The notes: generated from the letters alone by a model not told the origin. Shown: positions 1 through 9,114, numbered from the stretch's first letter. The stretch is DNA of 62,012 nt from Eubacterium sp. (GCA_022511265.1 JAFLRX010000015.1:1-62012); one strand, 5' to 3'. Numbers and translations: made by a program.

Positions 1-16
1 GAGTGACAGCTTTTTT

Positions 17-45
17 ATTTTATCACACTTCTCTTCATTTGTCAA
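17..45 (-). promoter_or_regulatory. Strong sigma-A promoter reading out of the window (proximal of two)
   Basis: On the minus strand there is TTGACA, a 17-nt spacer, then TAAAAT. Just upstream (about 46-85) is a run of A and T tracts resembling an UP element. It drives whatever lies left of base 1. The consensus -35, A-tract and tandem arrangement with the next promoter resemble rRNA promoters, but the transcript itself is not in the window. Confidence 0.75.
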
Positions 46-148
46 GCACTTTTTTTAATTTTTTTTAAAAATTTTTCAAATGCTTGCGAACCCGCTCTAT
101 AAACTGTTTTATATAGATTTTTGCAGGTCTTTTTGAGAGTGCTTGTCT

Positions 149-177
149 ATTATATCACTCTTTATTTGCTTTGTCAA
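149..177 (-). promoter_or_regulatory. Strong sigma-A promoter reading out of the window (distal of two)
   Basis: A perfect consensus on the minus strand: TTGACA, 17 nt, TATAAT. It lies about 130 bases upstream of the other leftward promoter. No open reading frame or RNA gene lies between the two, so both should feed the same off-window transcription unit. Confidence 0.82.
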
Positions 178-243
178 CAATAAATCCGTATAAAAGAAAT
201 CGGTATTTTTTTGGCTTTTTGGGCAATTTTACAACAAAAGTAA

Positions 244-269
244 ATACCGACCGATTACTCGGTCGGTAT
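244..269. promoter_or_regulatory. Operator-like dyad (TetR-family style)
   Basis: Arms ATACCGACCGA and TCGGTCGGTAT are perfectly complementary over 11 bases around a 4-base centre. ACCGACCG/CGGTCGGT arms are typical of operators bound by TetR-family repressors. It lies about 70 bases upstream of the distal leftward promoter and beyond the nrdR terminator. It lacks a clear T-run for a terminator. The regulator is not encoded in the window. Confidence 0.45.
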
Positions 270-314
270 AGCTTGTCGAAAAACTCCCTACGGTCGTATT
301 TTCTCCGGACTGAA

Positions 315-351
315 ACACCGGCAAACCCGCCGTAGGCAGGTTTGCCGGTGT
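315..351 (-). terminator. Terminator of nrdR
   Basis: A 13-bp perfect stem (ACACCGGCAAACC / GGTTTGCCGGTGT) around an 11-base loop that can itself pair (GCC-GTA-GGC). It sits 15 bases past the nrdR stop. The minus-strand T-run is short (TTTC). Confidence 0.7.
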
Positions 352-365
352 ACTTATCTTGTATC

Positions 366-818
366 TTACTTCTCTTCCTCCGAAAGCTCGGAGATTATCT
401 TGACAAAGCTGTCTATATCGCTGAAATCACGGTACACCGACGCAAAGCGTATATACGCCACCTTGTCGATGTTCTTCAGTCTGCGCAGCACCAGCTCGCC
501 TATTTCATCTGAAGAGACCTCTCTGCGGAACTGATTTTTCAGCTCGCTGACAATGTCCTCCACCATATCCTCCAGCGTCTCGATTTTCACGGGGCGCTTT
601 ACGGTGGCGCGGCAAAGCCTGTTTATCAGCTTATCCCTGTCAAACGGCTCCAGCGATTTGTCCTTTTTAATTATCATCAGCGGAATATTTTCCACTATCT
701 CGTAGGTGGTAAAACGGCACTTGCACTTTAGGCACTCGCGTCTGCGGCGTATCCTGTTGTCCGCCGGACGTGAATCTATTACCTTGCTGTCCTCATATCC
801 GCATTCGGGGCACTGCAT
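366..818 (-). CDS. nrdR: NrdR, ribonucleotide reductase transcriptional repressor
   Basis: A 150-residue zinc- and nucleotide-sensing repressor that binds NrdR boxes and shuts down ribonucleotide reductase genes. The N-terminus holds the zinc ribbon, with CPECG at residues 3-7 and CLKCKCRF near 29-36, preceded by the basic RIRRRREC stretch. The rest (about 45-135) is the ATP-cone domain, including DKLINRL and the conserved YIRFASVYRDF. Length matches the family (about 150). The ATG has AAAGGAGTG upstream and the gene has its own promoter. No nrd reductase gene is in the window, so the targets lie elsewhere. Confidence 0.97.
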   Translation of the reverse strand: MQCPECGYEDSKVIDSRPADNRIRRRRECLKCKCRFTTYEIVENIPLMIIKKDKSLEPFDRDKLINRLCRATVKRPVKIETLEDMVEDIVSELKNQFRREVSSDEIGELVLRRLKNIDKVAYIRFASVYRDFSDIDSFVKIISELSEEEK

Positions 819-846
819 AAAATCACTCCTTTAAGTTCATATATTT

Positions 847-875
847 AGTATACCATATTTTTCTAATAAATTCAA
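847..875 (-). promoter_or_regulatory. Promoter of nrdR
   Basis: Minus strand TTGAAT, 17 nt, TATACT, ending about 29 bases before the nrdR start codon. It sits directly downstream of the isomerase-like gene stop, so nrdR need not depend on read-through. Confidence 0.7.
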
Positions 876-883
876 GGAGAATT

Positions 884-1681
884 TCACACCGCGCCGCGGT
901 GAGCCGCAAGCAATTTCTCCAACGTCTTGGCACAGTCGGTCAGCTCGTCATAGGATCTGTAATTTTCACGATACAGCTCTACTATCATCGTGCCGCTGTA
1001 TCTCAGCTCGTCAAGCTTGTTAAACAGCCGATTAAAGTCAAACTCACCCTTACCGATAGGCATACAGTCGGACGCTTCATTTCCGTCACTGAGGTGCAGA
1101 TGCACTATCTTCTCCCCTAACCTATCCAACAGCACAAACGGGTCAACGTTGCTGCGGCGCGCCTGTTTTACATCCACAACAAACCTTACCTCGTCCCCCA
1201 GCTGATTTGACATCTTTTCCAGCAGCTCTACACTGCTGGATTTGCAATAGCTGACGTTTTCCTGCACCACGGTTATACCGTATTCTTTGCCGACGCGGAA
1301 CAGCCGCAGATACCTTTCCAAATACACATCATCCGGCACCTTAGAGCTGAGTATCGCGCCGTGCAGCACGAATATCTTCGCGCCCAGCTTGTTCATCGTC
1401 TCAAAGTACCGCTTATACATATCTATAAGGTATTCGGTGCGCCGCGCGTAATTGCCGAATAAAAACAGCGTCTCCATCGGAGAAGAAAACGGATGCACCG
1501 ACTTGACCGAAATGTCGTACTCGGTCAGGGTTTTCTGCATATCCGCCAGTATCTCCCCCTCAAGCTCGGTTACCGCGTTCATAAATATCTCAACGTTTTT
1601 TATTCCGCGCACCGCCAGCTCTGCCAGTGCCTTTTCCGTCTCCAGCGGGTAAAGGCAGGCGGTAGATACTCCGACATCCAT
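884..1681 (-). CDS. Sugar phosphate isomerase/epimerase-like TIM-barrel protein
   Basis: About 265 residues of the xylose-isomerase-like TIM-barrel superfamily (AP endonuclease 2 / IolE / IolI group). Family-like signatures are KSVHPFSSP, a KIFVLHGA strand, VVQENVSYC, VVDVKQARRS, KIVHLHLSDG and a C-terminal MIVELYREN; the His, Glu and Asp residues are those expected to hold a divalent metal. The substrate cannot be told from sequence. I start at the ATG 9 bases inside the longest frame because AAGGAG lies 8 bases before it. It lies 20 bases downstream of the YfhO gene and is probably co-transcribed with it. Confidence 0.82.
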   Translation of the reverse strand: MDVGVSTACLYPLETEKALAELAVRGIKNVEIFMNAVTELEGEILADMQKTLTEYDISVKSVHPFSSPMETLFLFGNYARRTEYLIDMYKRYFETMNKLGAKIFVLHGAILSSKVPDDVYLERYLRLFRVGKEYGITVVQENVSYCKSSSVELLEKMSNQLGDEVRFVVDVKQARRSNVDPFVLLDRLGEKIVHLHLSDGNEASDCMPIGKGEFDFNRLFNKLDELRYSGTMIVELYRENYRSYDELTDCAKTLEKLLAAHRGAV

Positions 1682-1701
1682 TCTTCTCACTCCTTACTAT
1701 A

Positions 1702-4422
1702 TTATATAATATTTAACATACCCAAAATATTCAGCACCGTCGGGGCAACATATACCGCTAACAGCACACCGCAGGTCAGCACATATACCCCGACGCGGCA
1801 GATGCTGTCCAGCTTTTCCAGTGCCTTGTCCAGCCGTCTGCGCAATATCAGCCACACCGCGCACAGCACTATTCCCGACAGGGTGACTATTAATCCAACG
1901 TTAAAGCCCTGCGGGGTAAAATACAGCCGCACGTCGTTGTCGCCCTCGTTTAATTTTATCGCCATAAAGCCTGTCATAGCACGGTACAGCTCGGTCTGCT
2001 GCCCGTTGATGTACGCCTTGAACCCACCGTCATACGGCACCGATACATAAAGGTACTGTCCCTCTTTCGCGTCGGCTATATGCCCGGTTATCTCTCTGCC
2101 GTCTACTTTAAGTGTGGCGGGATCGGCGTTATCTATAGCCTTGCCCAATGCCTCGTGCGACAAGCCGAAAACTCCAAAGCTCTTGCAGTTGACGGAACGG
2201 TTTACCGAAACGGTTATGCTGACCTTCTCATCTTCAAATGTGCCCAGCTCCAGCATACCGTTGCTGTCCTTGGACGGGTAATTCAGGTCTGTATACTGAC
2301 CGTTGACGTATACGGAAAAGCTGTCGTTGATATGCTCTACCAGACGTCTCGATACCAGATCAAAGCAGTCGAAATACAACGTCTGCCTGCCCTTAACATC
2401 TATATTATAGTTCAGATATGCGCCCTTTTGCTCATCATCCTTGATAAGGATATGGCTGCCATCCTGATAATAAACCGACAGGTTCTGTTTGTTGCTGTAT
2501 TCGTATTCGGTAAACAGCTTTTCGCTGCTGCCCAGCAGCGTCTCGGCCAGATACTCCTGTATCTCTGTTCTTGTCACATCAGGCAGCTCGGTATGCTGAG
2601 ACAGGTCGCTGTCGGTGATTATGCCGAGCGGCAGGTAAAATTCATTCTCCCGTATCGTATATACGTTATCGCTATATACGTACGGCTTGTCGAAAGAATA
2701 CTTCTCTATCCTGTATTTTATCGACATCAGTGCGTCGGTCAGCAATGTGCCGCCGCTGCCGGTCACCTCCATCCAGTAGGAGGAATATCCCATCCTCTTC
2801 ATAGCGAACATATAATCCTCAGAGGTCAGCGAGGTATAATGCGCTATGGTGTTATAGCCCAGTCCGCCAAGCAGATTTGCGTCAAAATACTTGCTCATGG
2901 ACTGCTTGTTTTTCACACGATAAAAGTCATCATCCTGCGGTATCTTGTTTTCCAGCACTATCGCCTGGTCGTATGTCGCAGGCTTATAGGACGCCGCCGA
3001 TATATATACGTTAGCATTGAACACGCTTGTTATTACCGTCATAATCGCTAAAGCCGCGCAAAACGGCTTGTAGGACAACTTGCCCGTAATACCCGCATAC
3101 AGGATATACACAAACATAAACAAAAATACGCAGCTTGCGCCAGCCAGCAGCAGGAACGAGTCCATATCTCCGTGCAGCGTCGTGGAATAGGCATCAAGGC
3201 TTTCTCTCAGATAATAATAATATATCAGACTGCCCGCGCCCACCGCGCCGCACAGTATAAAGCATATCATTATATGAAACATTGAAGAGCCGGGCGCAAA
3301 GTCCTCGCACTTTATCAGCTTCAGCTTTGACGCGCACACCGCCAGCATAAGCAATACGGTGATATACCCGTATCTTACCGGGAAAGACATATAGTCTCCG
3401 GTATGCCACATCTTGTTTATCGGCTCGAACACCACCGGGATAAGCGTCAATATCAGCAGCGCGGTGTAAAATTTACTGTCAAAGGTCACCCTGCGCGCAA
3501 AGAACAGTATCAGCACCGCAAAGCCGAACATGGTGCAAAACACCAGCGGCAGCGCGGTATATATCTCGGTGAATATATCACTGTTCGCCAAGCCCTGTAT
3601 TATATCCGCCCCGCGCGCCGAGCCGAGATACTGCGCAAACGACGGCAGCCACACCACCGCCGAGATAAGCGCGGCGATAAAACATCCGATAACGAACCGT
3701 ACCGCCACCCCGCGTGTGCTGTCGCTCTTCCGCTTCAAAAACAGATAAATGCCGAAATACAGTATGGTAAACAGCACCACCATATAGCTGAGATAATAAT
3801 TCAGCGCCAGCATACCCACAAGGCAAAGGATAAGCCCGATGTTGTTCTTACGGTGGGTGAGCGAGCGGAAGGATATCATCAGCAGCGGGAAGAAATACAT
3901 CACATCCAGCCACACCGTATTCTGATAAAACAGCATAAGATAGCCGCTCATAGCGTACATTACGCTGAGTATCACGGTAAAAAAGCTGTTAAGCTTTTTA
4001 TGGCACACCCTGAAATATACCGCCGCCGTCAGTGCGCATACCGCCGCCTTCAGCACGGTCAGGATGTTCATAAACGCCATCATGTCCGCCTTATCCACAA
4101 GGCAGGCAAGCAAAGTAAACGGGCTGGAGATAAAGAACAGAAACACCCCGTAAAAATTCATGCCCGAGGCATTTTGCATATTGAGGAAAAAGTCGCCCTT
4201 TCCCGCCAAGATGTCCTTAAAATCCAGTATCAGCGGCACCACCTGCTGGCGCATATCGCACCACGCAAGCGACTTTTCGCCGAACGGGTACAGCCCGTTT
4301 GCCGCGAACACCGCAAGCAGTATCACGGCTACCGCCGCAGGCGGTATAAATATAGTAAGAAATAAATTCAAATAACGCTGTCTTTTAGAAACTGCCGGTT
4401 TGATTTTATCCATTGTTGCCAA
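1702..4422 (-). CDS. YfhO-family multi-spanning membrane protein
   Basis: A 906-residue integral membrane protein of the YfhO type, a family linked to envelope glycan modification such as adding sugars to teichoic acids or surface polymers. The N-terminal half has about a dozen hydrophobic helices in a GT-C-like layout, with an Asp-containing first loop (LAWCDMRQQ) and the family-like YPFGEKSL segment. Residues about 480-850 are a soluble outer domain (VYVNGQYTDL, AYINGQQTELYRA), followed by two or three terminal helices. It starts with TTG: GGAGGGAG lies 7 bases ahead, whereas the ATG three codons later would be too far. The sugar donor and acceptor are unknown. Confidence 0.85.
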   Translation of the reverse strand: MATMDKIKPAVSKRQRYLNLFLTIFIPPAAVAVILLAVFAANGLYPFGEKSLAWCDMRQQVVPLILDFKDILAGKGDFFLNMQNASGMNFYGVFLFFISSPFTLLACLVDKADMMAFMNILTVLKAAVCALTAAVYFRVCHKKLNSFFTVILSVMYAMSGYLMLFYQNTVWLDVMYFFPLLMISFRSLTHRKNNIGLILCLVGMLALNYYLSYMVVLFTILYFGIYLFLKRKSDSTRGVAVRFVIGCFIAALISAVVWLPSFAQYLGSARGADIIQGLANSDIFTEIYTALPLVFCTMFGFAVLILFFARRVTFDSKFYTALLILTLIPVVFEPINKMWHTGDYMSFPVRYGYITVLLMLAVCASKLKLIKCEDFAPGSSMFHIMICFILCGAVGAGSLIYYYYLRESLDAYSTTLHGDMDSFLLLAGASCVFLFMFVYILYAGITGKLSYKPFCAALAIMTVITSVFNANVYISAASYKPATYDQAIVLENKIPQDDDFYRVKNKQSMSKYFDANLLGGLGYNTIAHYTSLTSEDYMFAMKRMGYSSYWMEVTGSGGTLLTDALMSIKYRIEKYSFDKPYVYSDNVYTIRENEFYLPLGIITDSDLSQHTELPDVTRTEIQEYLAETLLGSSEKLFTEYEYSNKQNLSVYYQDGSHILIKDDEQKGAYLNYNIDVKGRQTLYFDCFDLVSRRLVEHINDSFSVYVNGQYTDLNYPSKDSNGMLELGTFEDEKVSITVSVNRSVNCKSFGVFGLSHEALGKAIDNADPATLKVDGREITGHIADAKEGQYLYVSVPYDGGFKAYINGQQTELYRAMTGFMAIKLNEGDNDVRLYFTPQGFNVGLIVTLSGIVLCAVWLILRRRLDKALEKLDSICRVGVYVLTCGVLLAVYVAPTVLNILGMLNII

Positions 4423-4489
4423 GACGCTCCCTCCTAAGGAGTAAAAAGCTTTATTAATATGTTTGCCGATTTAAGCGGAAAAAACTATA

Positions 4490-4511
4490 ATTGCCGCCAA
4501 AAGGCGGCAAT
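4490..4511 (-). terminator. Terminator of secDF
   Basis: Perfect 9-bp stem ATTGCCGCC / GGCGGCAAT with a 4-base loop, followed on the minus strand by TATAGTTTTTT. It lies 11 bases past the secF stop. Confidence 0.85.
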
Positions 4512-4522
4512 CAGTTATATTT

Positions 4523-5533
4523 TTACACCATAAGCTTTTTGGTGTCGCGGACGGTAGAAGCTTTCTTGCCGCCGTTGTTTGACTTTTTGCGGTCGTCCTT
4601 GTCGGTATAGCTCTTGCCGAACTTCTCCTGCCAGAGCACCCACAACGGACCGGAAATGCACAGCGACGAATATGTGCCGAATACCAGACCGACAACCATC
4701 GGTATAGCAAACGACATTATCGAGGTAACGCCGCATATCGCGCATACAACGCAGATGGACAGCACCGCAATACCTGTGGTCAGCGTGGTGTTGATAGAAC
4801 GCTTTACAGACTGAGTGATGCTCAGGTTTACAAGGTCTCTCAGCGGCATTGTCGTGCCGTACAGTGTGCGGTTTTCACGCACGCGGTCATATACAACTAT
4901 CGTATTGTTTATCGAGTTACCCAGCGTGGTAAGCACCACCGCCATAAAGTTAGCGTCAATCGGGAAACGCAGGTACACGAACACCGCGTACACGATGAAT
5001 ATATCATGCATCAGCGCAACCAGCGCGAATACGCCTGCGGAAAGACCGCCTATCTTCTTAAAGCGGAACGCGATATAAATTACCAGCAGCACAAACGAGA
5101 ACAGCACCGCCACCATACATTTGAGGAAGAACTCAAAGCCGGAGGTGGGGTTTACGTCCTGGCTGTCCACCAGTACGAGACTGTTTTCCTTGAACTCTTT
5201 TTGCAGCTTGTTGGTAAGGTCGGTCTGAATTTCAGCGGTAAGTCCCTCGCTGGACGCAAAGGATATCTGCACCGTCTCCAGCGAGCTGTTGAGCGCCGAA
5301 CCTGTGGTCACCTTTACCGCGCCGTGGTTTTCCGCCTCGACGGTCGCCTGTACCGCGTTAGTGTCTATCTCGCCGGTATAGCTGTAGGTCAGCATAGTAC
5401 CGCCCTTAAATTCTATCGCAACCTCAAGCCCGAGAATGATATTAACTATTACCGTAATAACAACTATCGCGATCGGTATAGCGAACAGTATCTTTCTGTT
5501 CTCGATAAATTTTATCACTTTCTGATTATCCAT
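4523..5533 (-). CDS. secF: SecF, protein translocase subunit
   Basis: A 336-residue RND-type subunit which, with SecD, uses proton motive force to complete export through SecYEG. Residues 13-31 form the first membrane helix, then comes the extracellular P1-like domain opening with the conserved IEFKGGTMLTYSY. Five further helices follow, including MHDIFIVYAVF, NNTIVVYDRVRENR and SINTTLTTGIAVLSI, the standard SecF motifs. The C-terminus is a short lysine-rich cytosolic tail. The start overlaps the end of secD by 8 bases, so translation is likely coupled. Confidence 0.96.
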   Translation of the reverse strand: MDNQKVIKFIENRKILFAIPIAIVVITVIVNIILGLEVAIEFKGGTMLTYSYTGEIDTNAVQATVEAENHGAVKVTTGSALNSSLETVQISFASSEGLTAEIQTDLTNKLQKEFKENSLVLVDSQDVNPTSGFEFFLKCMVAVLFSFVLLVIYIAFRFKKIGGLSAGVFALVALMHDIFIVYAVFVYLRFPIDANFMAVVLTTLGNSINNTIVVYDRVRENRTLYGTTMPLRDLVNLSITQSVKRSINTTLTTGIAVLSICVVCAICGVTSIMSFAIPMVVGLVFGTYSSLCISGPLWVLWQEKFGKSYTDKDDRKKSNNGGKKASTVRDTKKLMV

Positions 5534-6941
5534 TTACCGCACCGCCTTTCTTAGCCTTCTTGCCGCCGTAAAGAGCGGGGTTTCTGAATACCTTGAACCG
5601 CGATACAGACATTGTCATCAGTCTTGCCGCCAGTATACCGAACAGGAAGTTCAGTATTACGCCGACCATCAGCGTATAGCCGAACGAGTAGATAGTACCC
5701 TCGGTAGATGCGCCGAACATAAAGAATATCGGGGTAAGTATGGTAGACGCAAGGCTGTCCGGCGTACCGAACGCGCCCATCAGTATAATAGCAACGATGA
5801 CCATGGTGATATTACCGTCAAACACCGCGCTGAACGCACGCTTGTATCCGGTGACTATCGCCATATCTATGGTCTTGCCGCTGTTTATTTCTTCTTTTAT
5901 TCTCTCGCCGGTAATAACGTTGGCGTCAACGCCCATACCTATTGCCAGTATGATACCCGCGATACCGGGGATTGTCAACGTAAAGCTGTTGGAGAACGGG
6001 AAAAATCCGGTTATTGCACAGAATGTACCCGCAGCCTGTCCGATAAGCGCGATAACCGCAACTACGCCGGGCAGTCTGTAGAAGCATATCATAAATATCG
6101 CGATAAGCGCAAAAGCGATAAGTCCCGCAATAGCCATAGCGTCACGCGCGCCTGCACCCAGCGTCGGGGATATTGTCCTAAAGCTGGAGGTCTTCAGCTG
6201 GAACGGCAGCGCACCGCCGTTTATCTGATTTGCCAGCTTGGTCGCGGACTCTGCGTCAAAGTTGCCGCTTATCTCCGCCTTGCCTTCGGTGATGTGCGCA
6301 CTTACCTTTGCGGTGGAGATGCACTCGTCATCCATGTAGGTGGAAATATATCCCTTGCCGTTAAGTCTGCCGGTAGCGTCAGCGAACTTTGTCTTGCCGC
6401 TTTCCTTTAGGGTAAGGCTGACAATATATACATAGTTGCCGTTGCTGTCGGGACGATAAGCCGCCTGCGCGCTTTCTACGTCGCTGCCTGAGATTATCAG
6501 CGGAAGATCCTTATAGCTCTGTCCGTTTTCTACAGTGCCCTCACGGAAGGTCAGCAGCGCGGTCTCGCCAAGCTCTTTTACCGCCTCTTCAGGGTCAAAG
6601 GAATCGTCCTCTGCCTGCCACGGAAAACGTACTATTATCTTATCATTATTGTAATCCAGGAACAGCTCATAGTCGGTGATGTTTTTCGCCACCATACGCG
6701 TCTCTATAATAGAACGCGCGGCGTCCATCTCCTCGTCAGTCGCGTCATAATCATCAGGTGATGTAAAGGTAACGTCAACGCCGCCCCTTATATCTATACC
6801 CCAACGAATATCTCCGACACCTCTTACAACAGGATAGGTGAAGTCACCGTACTGAGTGTGTATTCCTGCAAATACCAGCCCCGCGAACGTCAATATAACT
6901 ATCAATACAATGAAGAACACGGGCTTTGCAACTCGTTTCAA
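5526..6941 (-). CDS. secD: SecD, protein translocase subunit
   Basis: A 471-residue partner of SecF. It has an N-terminal helix, the conserved GIDIRGGVDVTF motif near residue 48, a large extracellular domain (about 60-270), then the membrane segments with GIILAIGMGVDANVITGERIKEE, the D/N motif involved in proton movement. It starts at TTG with GGAG 8 bases upstream; there is no better ATG. A perfect consensus promoter lies about 60 bases upstream, and the operon is secD-secF with a terminator after secF. Confidence 0.96.
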   Translation of the reverse strand: MKRVAKPVFFIVLIVILTFAGLVFAGIHTQYGDFTYPVVRGVGDIRWGIDIRGGVDVTFTSPDDYDATDEEMDAARSIIETRMVAKNITDYELFLDYNNDKIIVRFPWQAEDDSFDPEEAVKELGETALLTFREGTVENGQSYKDLPLIISGSDVESAQAAYRPDSNGNYVYIVSLTLKESGKTKFADATGRLNGKGYISTYMDDECISTAKVSAHITEGKAEISGNFDAESATKLANQINGGALPFQLKTSSFRTISPTLGAGARDAMAIAGLIAFALIAIFMICFYRLPGVVAVIALIGQAAGTFCAITGFFPFSNSFTLTIPGIAGIILAIGMGVDANVITGERIKEEINSGKTIDMAIVTGYKRAFSAVFDGNITMVIVAIILMGAFGTPDSLASTILTPIFFMFGASTEGTIYSFGYTLMVGVILNFLFGILAARLMTMSVSRFKVFRNPALYGGKKAKKGGAVNG

Positions 6942-7000
6942 TTAATTCACTCCGTTTCTGCGCCCTGCGCATTAGATGATATATTTTCATACATTATAGT

Positions 7001-7029
7001 ATTATAGCACAATTTCAAACCGCTGTCAA
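7001..7029 (-). promoter_or_regulatory. Promoter of secDF
   Basis: Perfect consensus on the minus strand: TTGACA, 17 nt, TATAAT. It gives a short 5' leader of about 50-55 bases before the TTG start of secD. Confidence 0.88.
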
Positions 7030-7074
7030 CCCGTCAGAAAGGAATTTCCTAAATTAGAATTTTATTTATATTTT

Positions 7075-7150
7075 GCGGCGCAGCCGCAAGCGCAATTATG
7101 CATTATGAATTATATATTTTCAAAATTCCGTGCTGCCCAAAGGGCAGCAC
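7075..7150. repeat. Two small inverted repeats between secD and the EAL gene
   Basis: GCGGC/GCCGC (7075-7087, loop GCA) and GTGCTGCCC/GGGCAGCAC (7130-7150, loop AAA), separated by an A+T-rich stretch. They lie between the EAL gene terminator and the secD promoter. Neither is followed by a strong T-run, so they are more likely remnants of small dispersed palindromic repeats than terminators. Confidence 0.5.
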
Positions 7151-7175
7151 ACCACACTTATTCGCTATTCACTAA

Positions 7176-7202
7176 AAAAGCTGTCGCAAAGCGACAGCTT
7201 TT
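7176..7202 (-). terminator. Terminator of the EAL-domain gene
   Basis: Perfect 12-bp stem AAAAGCTGTCGC / GCGACAGCTTTT with a 3-base loop and a minus-strand run of six T. It starts 4 bases past the stop codon. Confidence 0.92.
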
Positions 7203-7206
7203 AATT

Positions 7207-9114
7207 TCATTTGACTTCCTCGGCGTTCGCCCGTTCAAGAAACGCCAAAAATTCCTGCTCCGGCAACGGCTTGGAGAAATAGAAGCCTTGGATATAGTTG
7301 ATCCTTATCTCCTCCATCTTGCTGTACTGCTCTTCTGTTTCCACGCCCTCTGCCACAATCTTCAGTCCCATACCGTGGATCATATGCATAGCAGCCTCCA
7401 TAACGTATTTAGCCTTTTCATTATAAAAATACGCCTGGATCATCTCTTTATCAAATTTAACGAACTTTACCGGCATATCCATGATGTAATTCAGATTCGA
7501 CGCTCCCGAGCCGAAATCGTCCAAAGAGAAATTGACGCCGCGGCTGATCATCCTATCCATATGGGAGATAAGCTTTTTCTTCTCCCGCGCGGAGGTGGAC
7601 TCTGTAATTTCCAGATTGATATGAGACGGTTCGATGCTGGCGTTTTCCATGATGCCGATATAATCCTCCGACAGCTTTGCGTCGGCGCACTGTGCCACGG
7701 ACAGGTTCACCTCGATGTACTCTAACCCGTAACGGTGCAAGTCGTTGTCCTGATAAAACCGGCAGGTTTTCTCCAACACCCGTTTGCCGATGTCAATGAT
7801 AAGACCGTTTTCCTCTGCCACCCGTATGAAAGTACCCGGCGGCACTAAGCTGCCGTTTTGATCCACTATGCGCACCAATGCCTCAGCGCTTGTAAAGCGC
7901 TTTTGCTCTACAGAATAGATAGGCTGGTAATATACCACCACCCTGTCTTCCGCCAACGCGTCCCGAATCATCTGCACGGTGGCGCGTTCTGCGACTATCT
8001 GCTCCATCATGGTGCCGTCGATGACGGTAAACAGCTCGTCCTGCGAGTTGCCCTTCTGCATGCCGACATAGCGGAAAAGCTCCAGAATCTCTCTGGGCGA
8101 ATTGACGCAGTACGGGTCAGGCACATAGTATATCGCGGGGCGGCTGGGCAGCGCGTCTATCCTCGGCATGTGCTGCTGAGAGGTCACGACGCTCCATGCG
8201 TATTTTGCCTCCTCTGTTTTCGGGAAAACCATTATTATCTCGTTGTCCTGTATCTTGAACACATAGGCGCCCGGTACTTTCAAGAAAGCGTTATAAAGCT
8301 GCTGAGATTCCGCAACACTGTGCGCCGGCTGAAGATCATCCAGCCACGGTGTTTCGGCAAAGCTGATGCCTACCGCGGAAAATGCTTTCCCCTTATTGTA
8401 GAGGTGCTCTACATAGCGTTTATACGCAAAGGTGTTGAACAGACCGGTGGTACGGTCCAAATACAGCTCAGGATTCTCGAATTGGATGAACACCACTACA
8501 ATGCCAAGCGCGGTAGCAAAGCCTACCACCAGCAGATCGCTGAACAAGAATTGCAGCAGAGCCGCCGCAAGCCACATGCACATCCATACTATAACGATCG
8601 AGCGCTGTCTATTATAAATATGTTTCCTGTAATAGAAGATCTGTATCAGGTTGAATACGATGAACGCACCCGCGCCGACATAAGCCACGATAGTACTGGG
8701 TCCGCTGACCGAAGAAATATCATTGACAGGGTCACGGTAGATGTCGATGGGCAAAATGAAAATCAAGCAGATCTCGATCGTGCCGATGACAGAAATAATC
8801 GCCAAGCTCTTATTATACGTACGCTGACGGTATATTACGCTGGTGATAACATACGCTACCGCCATCATGGTAACCAACAATACCGAAGCCACATGCGCCT
8901 TGCAGAGAAACTCCGTGACATCCGTCGGCAAATTATCGCTGTACGCAATGCCCAGGCTGGACGCCAGATCAAGCACAAGGCAAGCCAGCGTCGTATACAT
9001 ACTGTTACGGAATGCCTTATTTGAAATCAGCGGAAGCTTTCGGCTGCGCTTATACACATACAGTATCCACAACAGCAGTATGATACTGCAGCATTGTGCG
9101 GTTATATTAATCAT
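7207..9114 (-). CDS. Membrane EAL-domain cyclic-di-GMP phosphodiesterase with degenerate GGDEF
   Basis: About 635 residues. The first ~210 contain seven or so hydrophobic helices, a membrane sensor module. Next is a GGDEF-like domain opening with LDRTTGLFNTFAYKRYV, but its signature is lost (FKIQDNEIIMVFP), so cyclase activity is unlikely. The C-terminal EAL domain (about 380-630) looks catalytically intact: EALVR, EVNLSVAQ, LEITES, DDFGSG, VKFDKEM, AEGVE and QGFYFSKP. It should hydrolyse c-di-GMP to pGpG, perhaps gated by the sensor and the dead cyclase domain. I prefer the ATG here; a TTG five codons upstream (9129) has no good ribosome-binding site. It is monocistronic with its own promoter and terminator. 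Confidence 0.9.
   Translation of the reverse strand: MINITAQCCSIILLLWILYVYKRSRKLPLISNKAFRNSMYTTLACLVLDLASSLGIAYSDNLPTDVTEFLCKAHVASVLLVTMMAVAYVITSVIYRQRTYNKSLAIISVIGTIEICLIFILPIDIYRDPVNDISSVSGPSTIVAYVGAGAFIVFNLIQIFYYRKHIYNRQRSIVIVWMCMWLAAALLQFLFSDLLVVGFATALGIVVVFIQFENPELYLDRTTGLFNTFAYKRYVEHLYNKGKAFSAVGISFAETPWLDDLQPAHSVAESQQLYNAFLKVPGAYVFKIQDNEIIMVFPKTEEAKYAWSVVTSQQHMPRIDALPSRPAIYYVPDPYCVNSPREILELFRYVGMQKGNSQDELFTVIDGTMMEQIVAERATVQMIRDALAEDRVVVYYQPIYSVEQKRFTSAEALVRIVDQNGSLVPPGTFIRVAEENGLIIDIGKRVLEKTCRFYQDNDLHRYGLEYIEVNLSVAQCADAKLSEDYIGIMENASIEPSHINLEITESTSAREKKKLISHMDRMISRGVNFSLDDFGSGASNLNYIMDMPVKFVKFDKEMIQAYFYNEKAKYVMEAAMHMIHGMGLKIVAEGVETEEQYSKMEEIRINYIQGFYFSKPLPEQEFLAFLERANAEEVK

Noticed and set aside
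2080-4365. Two long plus-strand frames of over 300 codons opposite the YfhO gene
   Set aside because: Their translations are rich in His, Arg and Gln with no motif. They mirror codon bias of the real minus-strand gene.
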